Positions 22,892 to 32,543 of a stretch of 64,000 bases of DNA are shown here, piece by piece. The position numbers and the translations under genes are program-made. The stretch is taken from assembly GCA_951802425.1 (NCBI GenBank), contig OX637797.1, positions 3,844,001-3,908,000 on the forward strand. The letters run 5' to 3'. Position 1 is the first letter of the stretch, and each line of letters begins with the position of its first letter. The stretch comes from Clavaria fumosa. Lineage: Eukaryota > Basidiomycota > Agaricomycetes > Agaricales > Clavariaceae. The notes below the pieces were generated by a model that was given only the letters and a program-made list of their open reading frames with translations, did no database searches and was not told the origin of the DNA.

Positions 22892-23085
22892 GTCTTGGCT
22901 CTGCACTCAGGCTGAGGCAGGGGAGGGGCTTATGTAAGTGGATGCAATAGGTGAGAGCAGGCTTATGTAATGTGAACTATACAGTGGTAAGCTGGAGACT
23001 AGGTATGGGAGAGCTTGGGTCAGACAAGTGGAGGCACTCGTGTGAGCCAGGCTGGGAGTGCCGGGGGGAGCGACAGTACCACCCG
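22892..23085 (-). repeat. DIRS split repeat B1
   Basis: 194 bp, apparently identical to B2 (21661-21854). It lies between the recombinase gene and A2. Confidence 0.9.
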
Positions 23086-23164
23086 AATGTGAGCCGGCGG
23101 GCGATGACGTGCGGGAGCGGAGACGGCACCCCCAACCCAGAGGACCGCTCGACGGCGAGGCAAG

Positions 23165-24352
23165 TCAGATTCCCGAGATTCCCGGGGCCGATCTAGAACC
23201 TTCCAAATGGATTTGAGCCAGGGATTCCACGTCGCGCCAATAGGCGAGAAACGAGTCGGACTCCCAACGACCCAAAGTTCTGACAACATCTGGTGGGATC
23301 CCTCGTAGTAGAAGTTCGGTCGTTCCGCCAATACGAAAGCTGTGGCCAGAGAGGACGTGTGGTTCGCCGTTCGCAAACCAGATTCCGTTGCACCAGTTGA
23401 GCAGCATCTTTTTTGAGAGCGCTGTCCACACTCCGCCAGAGTTGTAGGAGAAGAGTGGGAGATCGAGTGGGACGTCGTTTATCCGCAGGTGGTTTTCCAT
23501 CGACGAGATTGGGTCCGAAGGTCCTGATTGGAAGCATAGGATCACAGAGGCTCCTCGCGACCCGGTCGTCTTCGTCCAGGGAAGGCGCAGGCTGCGTGAA
23601 CCTTTCGCCGTCATGACGGCTCCCAGGTCGGAGCGTGCAGGAACTTTGAGCGGTATATGCGGGCGTTGCGTGTTGGGCAGCAGCTCTCCCAGCCGGTTCT
23701 GACACCAGAAAGCGGTCGTCGCCGCAGCGAAGCAGGCTGCGTCCAGCGGGTTTGAGACGTCACAAGACGCGCGCAGAGTAAGAAGGTTATTGATTGACAC
23801 CGGCCGACGCAAGGGTTTGATCGAGGTTGCGGGTCGCAGGTTTTCGATGCCACGAAGGACTTGTTGGAGACGCACGCCCCCCATCCAAGGGGCATTAGAG
23901 AAAATGTGCCAGGCCCGCACCCCGGACAAGATATTCCGCGCTGCTGAACCAGAGTAGCGGCCTGCGAAGGAAGCCCCGAATTCACAGAGGAGTGATTTGG
24001 AGGCCGGCAGACGGTCCTGCACAGGGATGTTCCTTGTTCCACACCAAACTAGGTAAGCGGTGATGCCTCTGTTGTAGTTACGCCGTGTCGACTCTGCCCA
24101 GGAGGCGGCAAGAGTGTTTGAAACTGCATCCAGCTCCGAATCTGGAGGCGAGATCGCGACAGCTGTTGGAGCCCCCACCAGAGATACCGACGCATCTGTT
24201 TGAGCCCCCGCCAGAGATACCGATGCATCATCAGGTGCATCCAGGCGCCCAGCAAGGCCGTTGTTGGGAACAGGGAACATGGCTTCGATGCGACCTACCA
24301 TGATGGCGGCGAGGGATGTCGCGATCAATGATTCAGAGTTTGATAGTGGCAT
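23165..24352 (-). CDS. DIRS tyrosine recombinase
   Basis: A 395-codon open frame from ATG 24352 to the stop at 23165. The N-terminal half has an arm-binding region (SWAESTRRNYNRGITAYLVW). The catalytic domain shows the tyrosine-recombinase residues: first Arg in FWCQNRLGELLP, then HSFRIGGTTELLLRG (H-x-x-R), and the nucleophile Tyr in DSFLAYWRDVESLA. This enzyme integrates the circular DNA copy of DIRS elements in place of a DDE integrase. The frame has no stop and all four key residues, so it may still be functional in itself. A tandem duplication lies just upstream. Confidence 0.92.
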   Translation of the reverse strand: MPLSNSESLIATSLAAIMVGRIEAMFPVPNNGLAGRLDAPDDASVSLAGAQTDASVSLVGAPTAVAISPPDSELDAVSNTLAASWAESTRRNYNRGITAYLVWCGTRNIPVQDRLPASKSLLCEFGASFAGRYSGSAARNILSGVRAWHIFSNAPWMGGVRLQQVLRGIENLRPATSIKPLRRPVSINNLLTLRASCDVSNPLDAACFAAATTAFWCQNRLGELLPNTQRPHIPLKVPARSDLGAVMTAKGSRSLRLPWTKTTGSRGASVILCFQSGPSDPISSMENHLRINDVPLDLPLFSYNSGGVWTALSKKMLLNWCNGIWFANGEPHVLSGHSFRIGGTTELLLRGIPPDVVRTLGRWESDSFLAYWRDVESLAQIHLEGSRSAPGISGI

Positions 24353-24745
24353 TGGATGAGAAGTTTCTCCTATCTAGCTTGCAATGCGGTACGATACAAC
24401 AGGTGAGACTGATACGTCAGGCGAGATGGAGGCTGACATTTCTCCTATCTAGCTCGAAATGCGGTACAATACAACAGGTGAGACTGATACGTCAGGCGAG
24501 ATGGAGGCTGACATATGGAAGAACTGAGGGAATGCAGAGATAAAAGCCAGATGATTACGTGCGGAAAGAAAGGGTGTCAACAGAGGCTGACATATGAAAG
24601 GAATGAGGAGACGAATAGATGGGCGCTGATAAGGTGCGTGATGTTTATGTGCAACGAAGGATGTTGAACCATTCGGAGGCGGCGCCCCACCTACTTTAAA
24701 CACAGAGGACAATTCAGGCGAAGAGAAAGACCAAGCCACGGTCCC
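24353..24745 (-). repeat. Recombinase upstream region with a ~76-bp tandem duplication
   Basis: Between the RNase H stop and the recombinase start, a ~76-bp unit containing 'aacaggtgagactgatacgt' occurs twice (about 24365-24515). The segment probably holds the recombinase promoter. No other gene is seen. Confidence 0.55.
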
Positions 24746-25137
24746 CTAGAAATCAACGGCAAGCCCCACGAACGGCCGCAGGCAGGCGGGCACTTTGGGC
24801 GGGAAGGGGAGGCGGGGGAAGGCGGGCCGATGGCCACGGGATGGACCGTCAGCCAGATTGTGTGCGGACGGGATCCATGACACTTGTAGCCACAAGTCGT
24901 GTTCGTGCAGAATTAGAAGGATGCGTCTGAGCACGGCATTTTGGCGGGCCCCACGGGACCGACCCGCGGTGAACGCGAGCACAACGCCGCGGTTGTCGGA
25001 GCGGATGATGAGTGTAGCTTTCCTGATGCCCATCTGGACCGCAGCTAGCACCGCCAACTCGAGGGCCACCATCTCCGCCCAACCAATATCGCGGCTGTCC
25101 GTTTTCCAACCCTCCAGCAGTGGCCAAGCGAGCCATC
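24746..25137 (-). CDS. pol: DIRS RNase H, C-terminal part (continues from 38362)
   Basis: The frame carries WLAWPLLEGWKTDSRDIGW, then AEMVALELAVLAAV (catalytic Glu), RSDNRGVVLAF (Asp) and HNLADGPSRG (Asp), and ends at 24746. The first catalytic Asp (FFVDASTIWG) lies 13 kb away at about 38420, on the other side of the Plavaka insertion. Removing 25138-38361 and one copy of the TC duplication joins the frame as GGGWLAW, the expected RNase H sequence, so this is one gene split by a clean insertion. Confidence 0.9.
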
Positions 25138-25261
25138 CATCAGCAAAAAAAGGATATGCTATATTGGCTGATGTAGACAACATAGTTGTGGTAGGGCTGT
25201 AGCTAGCTCCAATATATATAGACTCCATAGATCAAGATGCCAGATCTATAGGATGCCATAG

Positions 25262-25510
25262 CACATAGTAGTTACAGCCAAGCTACAGTAGCTTGGCTGT
25301 AGCTATGGTAGGACTACCGTAGCTTGGCTGTGGCTATGGTAGGACTAGTAGCTTGGCTGTAGCTATGGTAGAACTACATAGCTTAGCTGTAGATATGGTA
25401 GAACTACTGTAGCTTAGCCATAGCTATGGTAGGACTACTGTAGCTTAGCCATAGCTATGGTAGGACTACAGTAGCTAGGCCATAGCTACGATAGCTTGTT
25501 TGCAGCTGCT
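25262..25510. repeat. Left subterminal repeat array
   Basis: About seven imperfect ~35-bp units are built on 'gtagcttggctgtagctatgg' fragments and 'taggactac'. Such arrays near CACTA-type ends usually bind the transposase. Here that role is inferred from position. Confidence 0.7.
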
Positions 25511-25677
25511 GTAGTCCTACATTATCCTATAAATCAGGCATCATGATCTACAGATTCTATTGGAGCTACTATCCCAACTTTGTCATCTACATTAACTATC
25601 ACCGAATGTCGTTGCCACGACTGCCCCGCTAGTCCTGCTGCATATCATTGCTGCCGCTGCAGTAGTAGAGACAGTCC

Positions 25678-26496
25678 ATGCACCTACTTATCCAGTACCG
25701 CGCCGGGAAAATGGAAGACGAGGAGAAGGTTCTACAGTTCCTGCGCGAACGGAGACGAAGTTGTCAGGACGCAAGAACAGCCAAGACTGCGAAGCGCATC
25801 GCACCAGTAGACACTCAGTCAAGAGCAAGACAGCTGGTAGATCTCCCGCCTCGGGTGACAGCCCCAACGCCTCAACAAGCAGTAAGAACGAACACCGATT
25901 GGGCAGATGAGCTAAACGTGAGGACAGTACCACCTCCACCAATTATTACCCTGCAGGCACCGTCTCCTTGCAAGATTGCCGTGCGTTCTTCCGCATCAGA
26001 CGAAGGATCAGAGATAAGGAGCCCGACGACAATCGATTCGACATCTAAGTCTCAGCAATCCACACTTCCAGACTCACCTCTCTCACCAATTTGGGACATT
26101 CTCAACAATCTGCCATGCGATGACCCCATCATCGACCAATACATCTTTCAGATCATGAAGGAAGGAAGAAGGGGCGAAACGACGGCGGGGGTGTCGCTGG
26201 AGGTGTCGGGGTCGGGGTCGGGCTCGTGCGCGGGGTCGCTTTCGTGGGTCGGTGGTGCTGCGTGGACCGGTCTGGTGCCGTCGAGCCGAAAGACGTGTAT
26301 GAGGGAGGGGAAAGGGGAGGGAAAGGAGACGAGAGGAGCCGGCGAAGAACCGAGGGATCGACGATGTCGACGACTAAGGACCGAGGGGACCCGAATCCGC
26401 CGCGCCGCGCCGTTGCGACGTCACGACGTGCTAGAACCGCACCGTTCCGCACCAACCCGCAACCCCAACACCACCACCGCCACCACACTACACTAA
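25678..26496 (+). CDS. Hypothetical protein fragment in the Plavaka element
   Basis: The frame is open for 272 codons. A likelier start is ATG 25711, reading MEDEEKVLQFLRERRRSC. It is Ser/Pro/Thr-rich, with a non-repetitive piece near residue 140-160 (IWDILNNLPCDDPIIDQYIF). After about 26150 it turns into GC-rich low complexity. I recognise no domain. The GC content is much higher than that of the transposase region, so it may be captured host sequence, perhaps the start of a gene. Confidence 0.3.
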   Translation: MHLLIQYRAGKMEDEEKVLQFLRERRRSCQDARTAKTAKRIAPVDTQSRARQLVDLPPRVTAPTPQQAVRTNTDWADELNVRTVPPPPIITLQAPSPCKIAVRSSASDEGSEIRSPTTIDSTSKSQQSTLPDSPLSPIWDILNNLPCDDPIIDQYIFQIMKEGRRGETTAGVSLEVSGSGSGSCAGSLSWVGGAAWTGLVPSSRKTCMREGKGEGKETRGAGEEPRDRRCRRLRTEGTRIRRAAPLRRHDVLEPHRSAPTRNPNTTTATTLH

Positions 26497-27521
26497 AAAA
26501 GAACCCGCAACGCACCCGCGCAGCGCAAGAAAGAAAAAAGAAACGCAGCCGAAAAAAGGAGGAAGTGTCCAAAAAACAATCCGGGAAAAAAATGCATGCA
26601 TGTGATGCTTTTTTTTTCTTTCTGGTGTTGCGGACGATGCGGGGGGGACCGGGCGCGTCCGCGGCCTCTGTGGACAGTGGGTATGCGTTGCGCATTGTGC
26701 AGTATCACTTGGCGTGGTCGGGCCGCGCCCGTGCGAGGTGCGAGGTCGGTGCGGGGTCGGTGCATTGAAGAAACAGTGCAAGGAGAGTCGAGGAAGAGCC
26801 ATGGCTCGTTCGAGTAAATAGGGGAGTGCTAGGAGACGGATGGATGGATGGACGGGTTGGGTCTGTACACAGATAAGGCAATGAAAGTGGGACACGAATC
26901 GGTTTGCAGTTGCAGTGCAGTGCGGTGCGGTGCGGTGTGTGTAACCTTTCTTCTTCTTCTCCCCGTTCTCCTCTCGCAGTTCGTAGGATCGTCAAAGGAA
27001 AGAGAGCCCAGCGAGAGCAGCAACAGCCTAAAAAAAAAGGACGGGATCGAGGAAGAGGAAGAGGAAGAAACACCAAAACAAAAAAAAACCAGCACCACCG
27101 CCACTACAGTCTACCAACAAACGAACAAACGAGCGGACCGAGGCACGAACGTCTTCCGGGGGGCTGCTACCACGCCGTCGGCATCGCAATCGCAAACATC
27201 TTCACTTTCACAAGCTGCTGCGCCTGGATTGGCACGACCTTCTCGGGCGCGAGAACACATCAACAGTCCGCAGATGCAATATGTTGTTGCCGCAAAATTA
27301 GGCAAACATCAGCATCTCTTGGCGAAAACGAAGAAAAAGCAGTGCCACGTACTGACTAAGCCAGCGCATAATCATAGGCAACACCCATCCGAACAGCGCT
27401 CGCACAGCTGGCGGGAGCACCCCGGAAACAATCGCGAAACTCAATGGCGAGGCCTTGGACCATCTATCCAATGCGGGTACAGCGGCAGTGAGCTATTGGG
27501 TATTTATAATGGCATTTATAT
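26497..27521. other. GC-rich/purine-rich sequence, no supported gene
   Basis: Two overlapping plus-strand frames (26848-27525 and 26904-27359) are dominated by Lys/Glu/Arg runs from A/G-rich tracts. A short hydrophobic stretch near 27170-27240 in one frame is not enough to call a membrane protein. Poly-A/T runs and the GC-rich context suggest captured host non-coding or UTR sequence. Confidence 0.45.
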
Positions 27522-28238
27522 TTAGTCGCTGAGATAGGCACGGAGCCGTGAAACATTGACACGCACAGAAGCAAGATTGGCAAGGACAGAGATGATGGCA
27601 AGTGGGACGGTGTTAATGAAGCACACCACCGCGAGCCATATAAAGCTGATTATCTTCTTAGCCAGAGTCGGACTTGGCCATGTTTGCCCATATCTAAACC
27701 ACAATGTCAGACATGGAAAAAAAGAACCGAGGGCAGCGGAAAACGCACGATATCCTTCGGGTTCGGCGCGAGCTCGATGTTGATGCCCATCGGATTCTTG
27801 CCTCAGGAGGCGCGCGACAATATGCGCATACGGGACAGCGGCTATGCTCGCGAAGCTGTAATTCTCCGCCTTGCGCATGTCGATCTGCGCACGGTACTTG
27901 TGGACGCCCGCCTCGGTGTACTTGAGCTTCTCAGTATAATAATCAATCGCATCCCTACGCTCGCCCGCGACGCTGATAGTCAGGCGGCAGGGGCCGATGC
28001 GCCCGCCGCGCAGGTAAGTCACCAGCACCTGCTCGAACTCGAGAGGCGCTTCCCTCAAAGCGAGGATCGATGGTCGGGATCGCAGACAACTCCGTTCGGC
28101 CTGATACAGAGGAAGGACGTGAAGATTGCTGGCTTCAGCAAAATAAAGAAAATGCGAATGGCAGCCCAAGAAAGCAAGCTGGGAGCCTTTAGGTCTACAC
28201 CATTTCGAAAACGGACAGATCCGTGCCAAAGCTAGCAA
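27522..28238 (-). pseudogene. OSCA/CSC1-type (DUF221) channel fragment
   Basis: The minus strand reads DAIDYYTEKLKYTEAG, then SFASIAAVPYAHIVARLL, a frame-shifted NPMGINIELAPNPKDI near 27770, and, after a possible ~55-bp intron and a one-base frameshift, SFIWLAVVCFINTVPLAIIS (a membrane helix). This is the order around the cytosolic domain and first core helices of TMEM63/OSCA/CSC1 osmosensitive calcium channels. Both ends are missing and at least one frameshift is present, so it is a captured, non-functional fragment within the Plavaka element. Confidence 0.55.
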
Positions 28239-28794
28239 CGGTCAACGTCATTTGCCTCTTGGCGAACGACATGTGCAGATTGTCGAGCCCATACGAACAC
28301 CATCGATCCTGCGCAGAAAGCAGAGTGTACGCCGTTCATCGGACTCACCGACGTCCTTCGGTGTAGATCACAGGCTGGTGTATGCCCTGGAAGCCGTGTA
28401 TCACAGGGTCACTGTAGTTGTGCAGTGTGATGGAGATGTAGCTCAAAAAAAAAGCAAGGAAAAACATGTTATACCGAGACCCAACCACTAGCGCAACGCC
28501 TGTGGTTGGCGGTGCAACCTTCCTCCCTGCGCGTCCGCAACGGCCAGCAGCAGTTTGGGTATAATGTGAAGAAAAAAAGAAAAAGAACCAAGCAGAGAGG
28601 ACAGAAGATGAGCAACGAATTGTGTGTGGGCAAGAGATGAGTCTGAGTCGACATGAAACTTCAACATAGGATCACATGATCTTAAGTGGAATGCTTACAT
28701 AAGCCACAGTGGGGATATGTGAAAGTGGACTCGCAGTGCAATATGTACAGTACAAAACAAAGGGGTATAAAACAGTCAAAACTGCAGATAATAT
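28239..28794. other. No supported gene
   Basis: A minus-strand piece near 28370-28440 reads ISITLHNYSDPVIHGFQGIH, plausible coding sequence that I cannot identify. It may belong to the captured host segment. The rest is A-rich downstream sequence of the DUF6532 gene. Confidence 0.4.
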
Positions 28795-30775
28795 CTAGTC
28801 AGCCTCGTCTGAGCCCTCCTCCTCCTCCTCATCACTCCCTTCCTCAAACTCACGGATAGCCGCATTAATTGCCTCAGCTGATAGAGCAAGTTTGCATGGG
28901 TCTTCCTCTGTTTCTACCCCTGCAAATTCACTATTGCAAGTCATAATGAGTAGCAAGAGGTAAAGGCAGGGCACTTACCATCCAGCATCAAAGATATGTG
29001 CTTGAAGTGTGGGCAAGATCTTCTGTATGCGAGTTTCTGCGGCAAAATTACTCAACATTGCTAAATGACCTTGGAAAATGGGCTTGTATTCCGAGGCCCA
29101 GAAGTTGACAGCGGCATGAGTCCCACTATTCCACTCATCAATCGCACATTCTATCTGATATAGACAGTTAGAAAAGTGAGACAAGAGAACTTTCAAACGC
29201 ACCGCAGTCAAAACAAGTGCAAGAGCAACAACTGGGAAAACTTTGTACTTCTCTTTGAGTACAATGGCATCCGCTTTCGTGGCCTTGAACCAAACTTGGT
29301 TGATAATATCTTGAATTGCACGATTTTTCAAAAAGCCGGACTTTGGCTTTCCATTGCAGCCGGTTCTCTAGCAAAACAATCAGGTTGAAGTCAATAATTA
29401 GTAAGTGGAAACGCACACGATATACAAAAGCAAAGTCCTTCTTCAAGTCTTCAACGAGCTTGCGCTGTTGCGCAATGCGCTTTGGCCTTTTGGTAGCTTG
29501 GAACGAATAAAGGGTGGTAATTGTTGCTCTTGCCCTTGTCTTGATCTCTCCTCGCAGGTGTGAGCCACGGGTGGTGATCTGAAAACAATCAGCAACGGTA
29601 TGAGAGAAAGATTGAAACATACCAATTTGAGTATGGACGGATCATGAGCAAGGCTTACCTCACTCTCTTCACAACCTTTGGCCCAGGCCGCCTTTGCCCA
29701 TACAATCTCCGTCATCGGGTCAGGGTAGGGATCCTTTGTACAAAGATCAAGACGATAGGCTCTGATCGCAGCCATTATGGCTTCTTGGACCTCAACATTG
29801 TAGTTCGATGCTTTAGGTCGGCTGCCATGAGCCTGACGAAGTTGTGCTTTTGGAGGGTGCTCGATGAGGGACAGCAAACCATTTGAGTCGGAGCGCGGAC
29901 GCTTTGCTGAAGCTGGTGACCCATCTGGAGTATCCGAATTGGCATCACCTTGAACACAGAGGGGTGAGAGGCTGTACTCGAGTGGCCACTGAGGCGGTGA
30001 GAAATTAGGATTCTGGCCACAGGCATAATCAGAGTTATAGTCGTAATCATCAGGTTCGCGATCGGATGGCTCATTATCAGATTGATTGCACAAAGAATGC
30101 GGGCTGGGGCTGGGGCTTGCTGTAGGCTCAGAGAGCTTCTTGCGCATCTGCAGAAGTTCGGCAGCAGCCTCCTGCGTAAGGCGATTACCCTGATATGAAA
30201 TAGATGAGATTTAAGTCGCAGGGAGGATGATAGAAGCTTACCTTTTTCTCATTATGTTTTACAAGAGGGGCAACTTTGATGGGCTCATTCAGCCAACCTA
30301 AAGCACGAATACGCATGGGAGGAGCAGGCGGAACAACCCCATTACGAGGAACCAACTTCATGGAACCCATTATATTGCGAGTCTGAGCATTAGACGGTCA
30401 AAGAACAGGATGGATAGCTATACATACCTCAAGATCCTTTGAAAGGGTAGATGCAGACATATCCTTGCCGCTCACCATAGTGTTAGGTGCTATCCAAGTC
30501 AGGAATCAGAGTTCGCTTGAAAAGTTGTGTTGTGTGGCTAGACGCACCACAGTTTTCTTGATCATGATGGCGCTTCTCCGCCGCACGCTCAGCAGCTTGT
30601 TGCTTCTTAGCCCCACAAGCTTTAGCCTTTGCCTCGGAGGCTGCCTTGCGGCTCAGTTTCGCTTGTATATCACGGACTGCAATGCAACAATGAGGATACG
30701 AATAACCTAGGAAAGGTACATACACTGTGCTTGAGCCCTCTCTGTAGGGCGACGTTCACGGCGAAGATCAGGCAT
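28795..30775 (-). CDS. DUF6532-domain protein, transposon cargo, apparently intact
   Basis: The gene starts at ATG 30775 (MPDLRRERRPTERAQAQ) and ends at TAG 28795-28797. Eight short introns give one continuous frame; every donor is GT and every acceptor AG, and phases match. In order: a basic Ala/Lys-rich N-terminus (KLSRKAASEAKAKACG), a Ser/Asp/Pro-rich linker, then the DUF6532 core: ITTRGSHLRGEIKTRA, AIQDIINQVWFKATKADA, and ALVLTAIECAIDEWNSGTH. The C-terminal tail is acidic (EEGSDEEEEEGSDEAD). DUF6532 is common in Agaricomycetes and its function is unknown. The gene is divergent from the transposase (5' ends 1.77 kb apart) and lies inside the same inverted ends. Confidence 0.82.
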
Positions 30776-32543
30776 TCTGGAAAATTCAGGAGCAATCAGT
30801 AGCAGGGGAGAGTGCTGCTACTCAAGAACGCAGCAAGTACTCTACCTTTTATACTCCAAAACTCAATCAACAAAGGCTGCAAGACAACACGTCAACAAAT
30901 CGCGTTCTGTTGGGCAATATTGACAAGTCAGTTACTGGTACAAACCATGCTAAGCTAGATGGGGGAATATTGACAGTGACAGCATTTTGACAGTGACAGC
31001 ATATTGATAATGACGACATATTGCCAGCGGTCTGCAGACTAGCGGGAACAAAACAAAGCAAAAAACAGAACAGAAAAAAGTGGCGGCACACGTGGATTGA
31101 GCTTTGTTTCTGGCATCACATCATCCTTCCCACAAGAGAGGACATAAGTCTATGATCTTCACAATGAGCTCATACCAGCCACAGGGTGCATGAGTGAAAG
31201 TACCTGCACCAGCCGCAACAGCAGGGTCAACAAAAATGTGTTCACGAGCACAAGGTGCAAGCAGTGCCCACACCAGCTGCAGGGGGCATCAACAGGGTCA
31301 GCAGGAATGTGTTCATGAGCGCAAGGTGAAAGCAGTGCCCGCACCAGGGGCCAAAGCTGGTGCTGCTCCCATACGCAGCCCAATGAAAGCGCAGCAGTCA
31401 GGAAGTGCATGCTTTTGGCGGCTTTGGTGAGCTGCTGCATGTCAGATCATCTGCATAGTTCCTCTCTTAAGATAAAAGAACTCACCAGCAGTCCTTGGTC
31501 AAGATTCCTGAGATGAGCAAGAGCAAGTGAAGCACCAGCGAACAAGCGAGGAGCGACAACATGCTGGCACGTGATCTGACTCTACTCCGAGTCCGTGTCC
31601 CGCTACACTGCTTGACAACATCCAAGTTGATCACAGATGAGACACCTGTGGTAAGTGGTTCTCCATTGTGATCATCACATTTACAATGCCTATGAGATTG
31701 ATATTTATCTAGATTGGTGGCTTGGATGAGCCAATTCACAAACAATCTGCGTTGCAAAGGTCAATAGCATTGTGTCACGTACTTGATCACAGAGATCTGA
31801 GACATCCGCAGTGAGTAGGCCACATTTTCAATGCTCATGAGCATGAGATTTATTCAGTTTGGCAGCTCAGACAAGCTGATTCACTGGAATCTGCCTTGCA
31901 AACTTTACCCATCCACCCACCTTTGCTCGGTGTTGTCAGAATCCTCGTCCTGGGACCTTTTGTGAATATCAGCTTATTTCCTAAAGGGTCCCTCTGACCT
32001 CCTCTTCAGAAGGCCTGAAGCTTCGGACCACCTATCTGCTTGACAAAATTGATCACAGAGATCTGTGGTGAGTGGGTCTCCGTCATCACATTTACAATAC
32101 TCATGAGGTTGAGATTCATCCAGATTAGTGGCTCAGACAAGCCAATTCACCATAATCTGCCTTGCAAAGGCCCGTAGCTCTGCACCATCTATCCGCTTGA
32201 CAACATTGATCACAGAGATCTGATACATTTGTGTAAGTAGTTCTCGATCATCACATTTGCCAGGCTTATTGGCTTGAGATTAGCTTGGACACCACCTTCG
32301 ACAGCCTATCTGTGTTAGATATCCAAGGGCATCTGTGGTATGTAATTTATCTTGAAATTTCCCTGCCTGCTGAGCCTAATATTTGAACCAGCATTGTTAA
32401 AACTGCCATTTCTGTGACCCCCCAAGGAAGTTACATCGGAACCCCAGCTGCTCGATATTTTGGCCCTTCCAGACCTGTGCTTCACTAGCCTCTGTGCCTG
32501 CTGTGCCCAAGCCACCACCTGAGCCTTGCAGTGTTTTTTGTCC
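30776..32543. promoter_or_regulatory. Divergent intergenic region between cargo and transposase, repeat-rich
   Basis: This 1.77-kb space separates the two divergent starts. It contains 'gacagtgacagcat' short repeats (30970-31025), a ~70-bp unit twice (about 31225-31345), and an imperfect ~140-bp unit about four times (31618-32300), each with 'ttgatcacagagatctg' variants and a 'catcacatttacaat' block. No third gene is seen. A shared promoter or transposase-binding role is an inference. Confidence 0.5.
31618..32310. repeat. Imperfect ~140-bp tandem repeat
   Basis: Four diverged units start near 31622, 31782, 32050 and 32208. Each carries 'gatcacagagatct'-type, 'ttgagattcatcca'-type and 'ctgccttgcaaa' blocks. 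Spacing varies because intervening sequence was gained between units two and three. Confidence 0.65.

Larger units (their letters stand above)
21908..22893 (-). repeat. DIRS split repeat A2, interrupted by a pogo element
   Basis: Segments 21908-21995 and 22762-22893 together match A1 (41501-41720) with a few differences, mostly CG versus TG/CA, plus a small change in the 'ggggagg' run. The pogo insertion lies between them, flanked by TA. Confidence 0.88.

Noticed and set aside
21661..23085. B1/B2 as LTRs of a separate retrotransposon
   Set aside because: They are 194-bp direct repeats but interleave with the A repeat as in DIRS elements, and no LTR-type ORFs lie between them.
25262..25510. 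CRISPR-like repeat array
   Set aside because: Units are contiguous and imperfect without unique spacers. This is eukaryotic subterminal repeat DNA.
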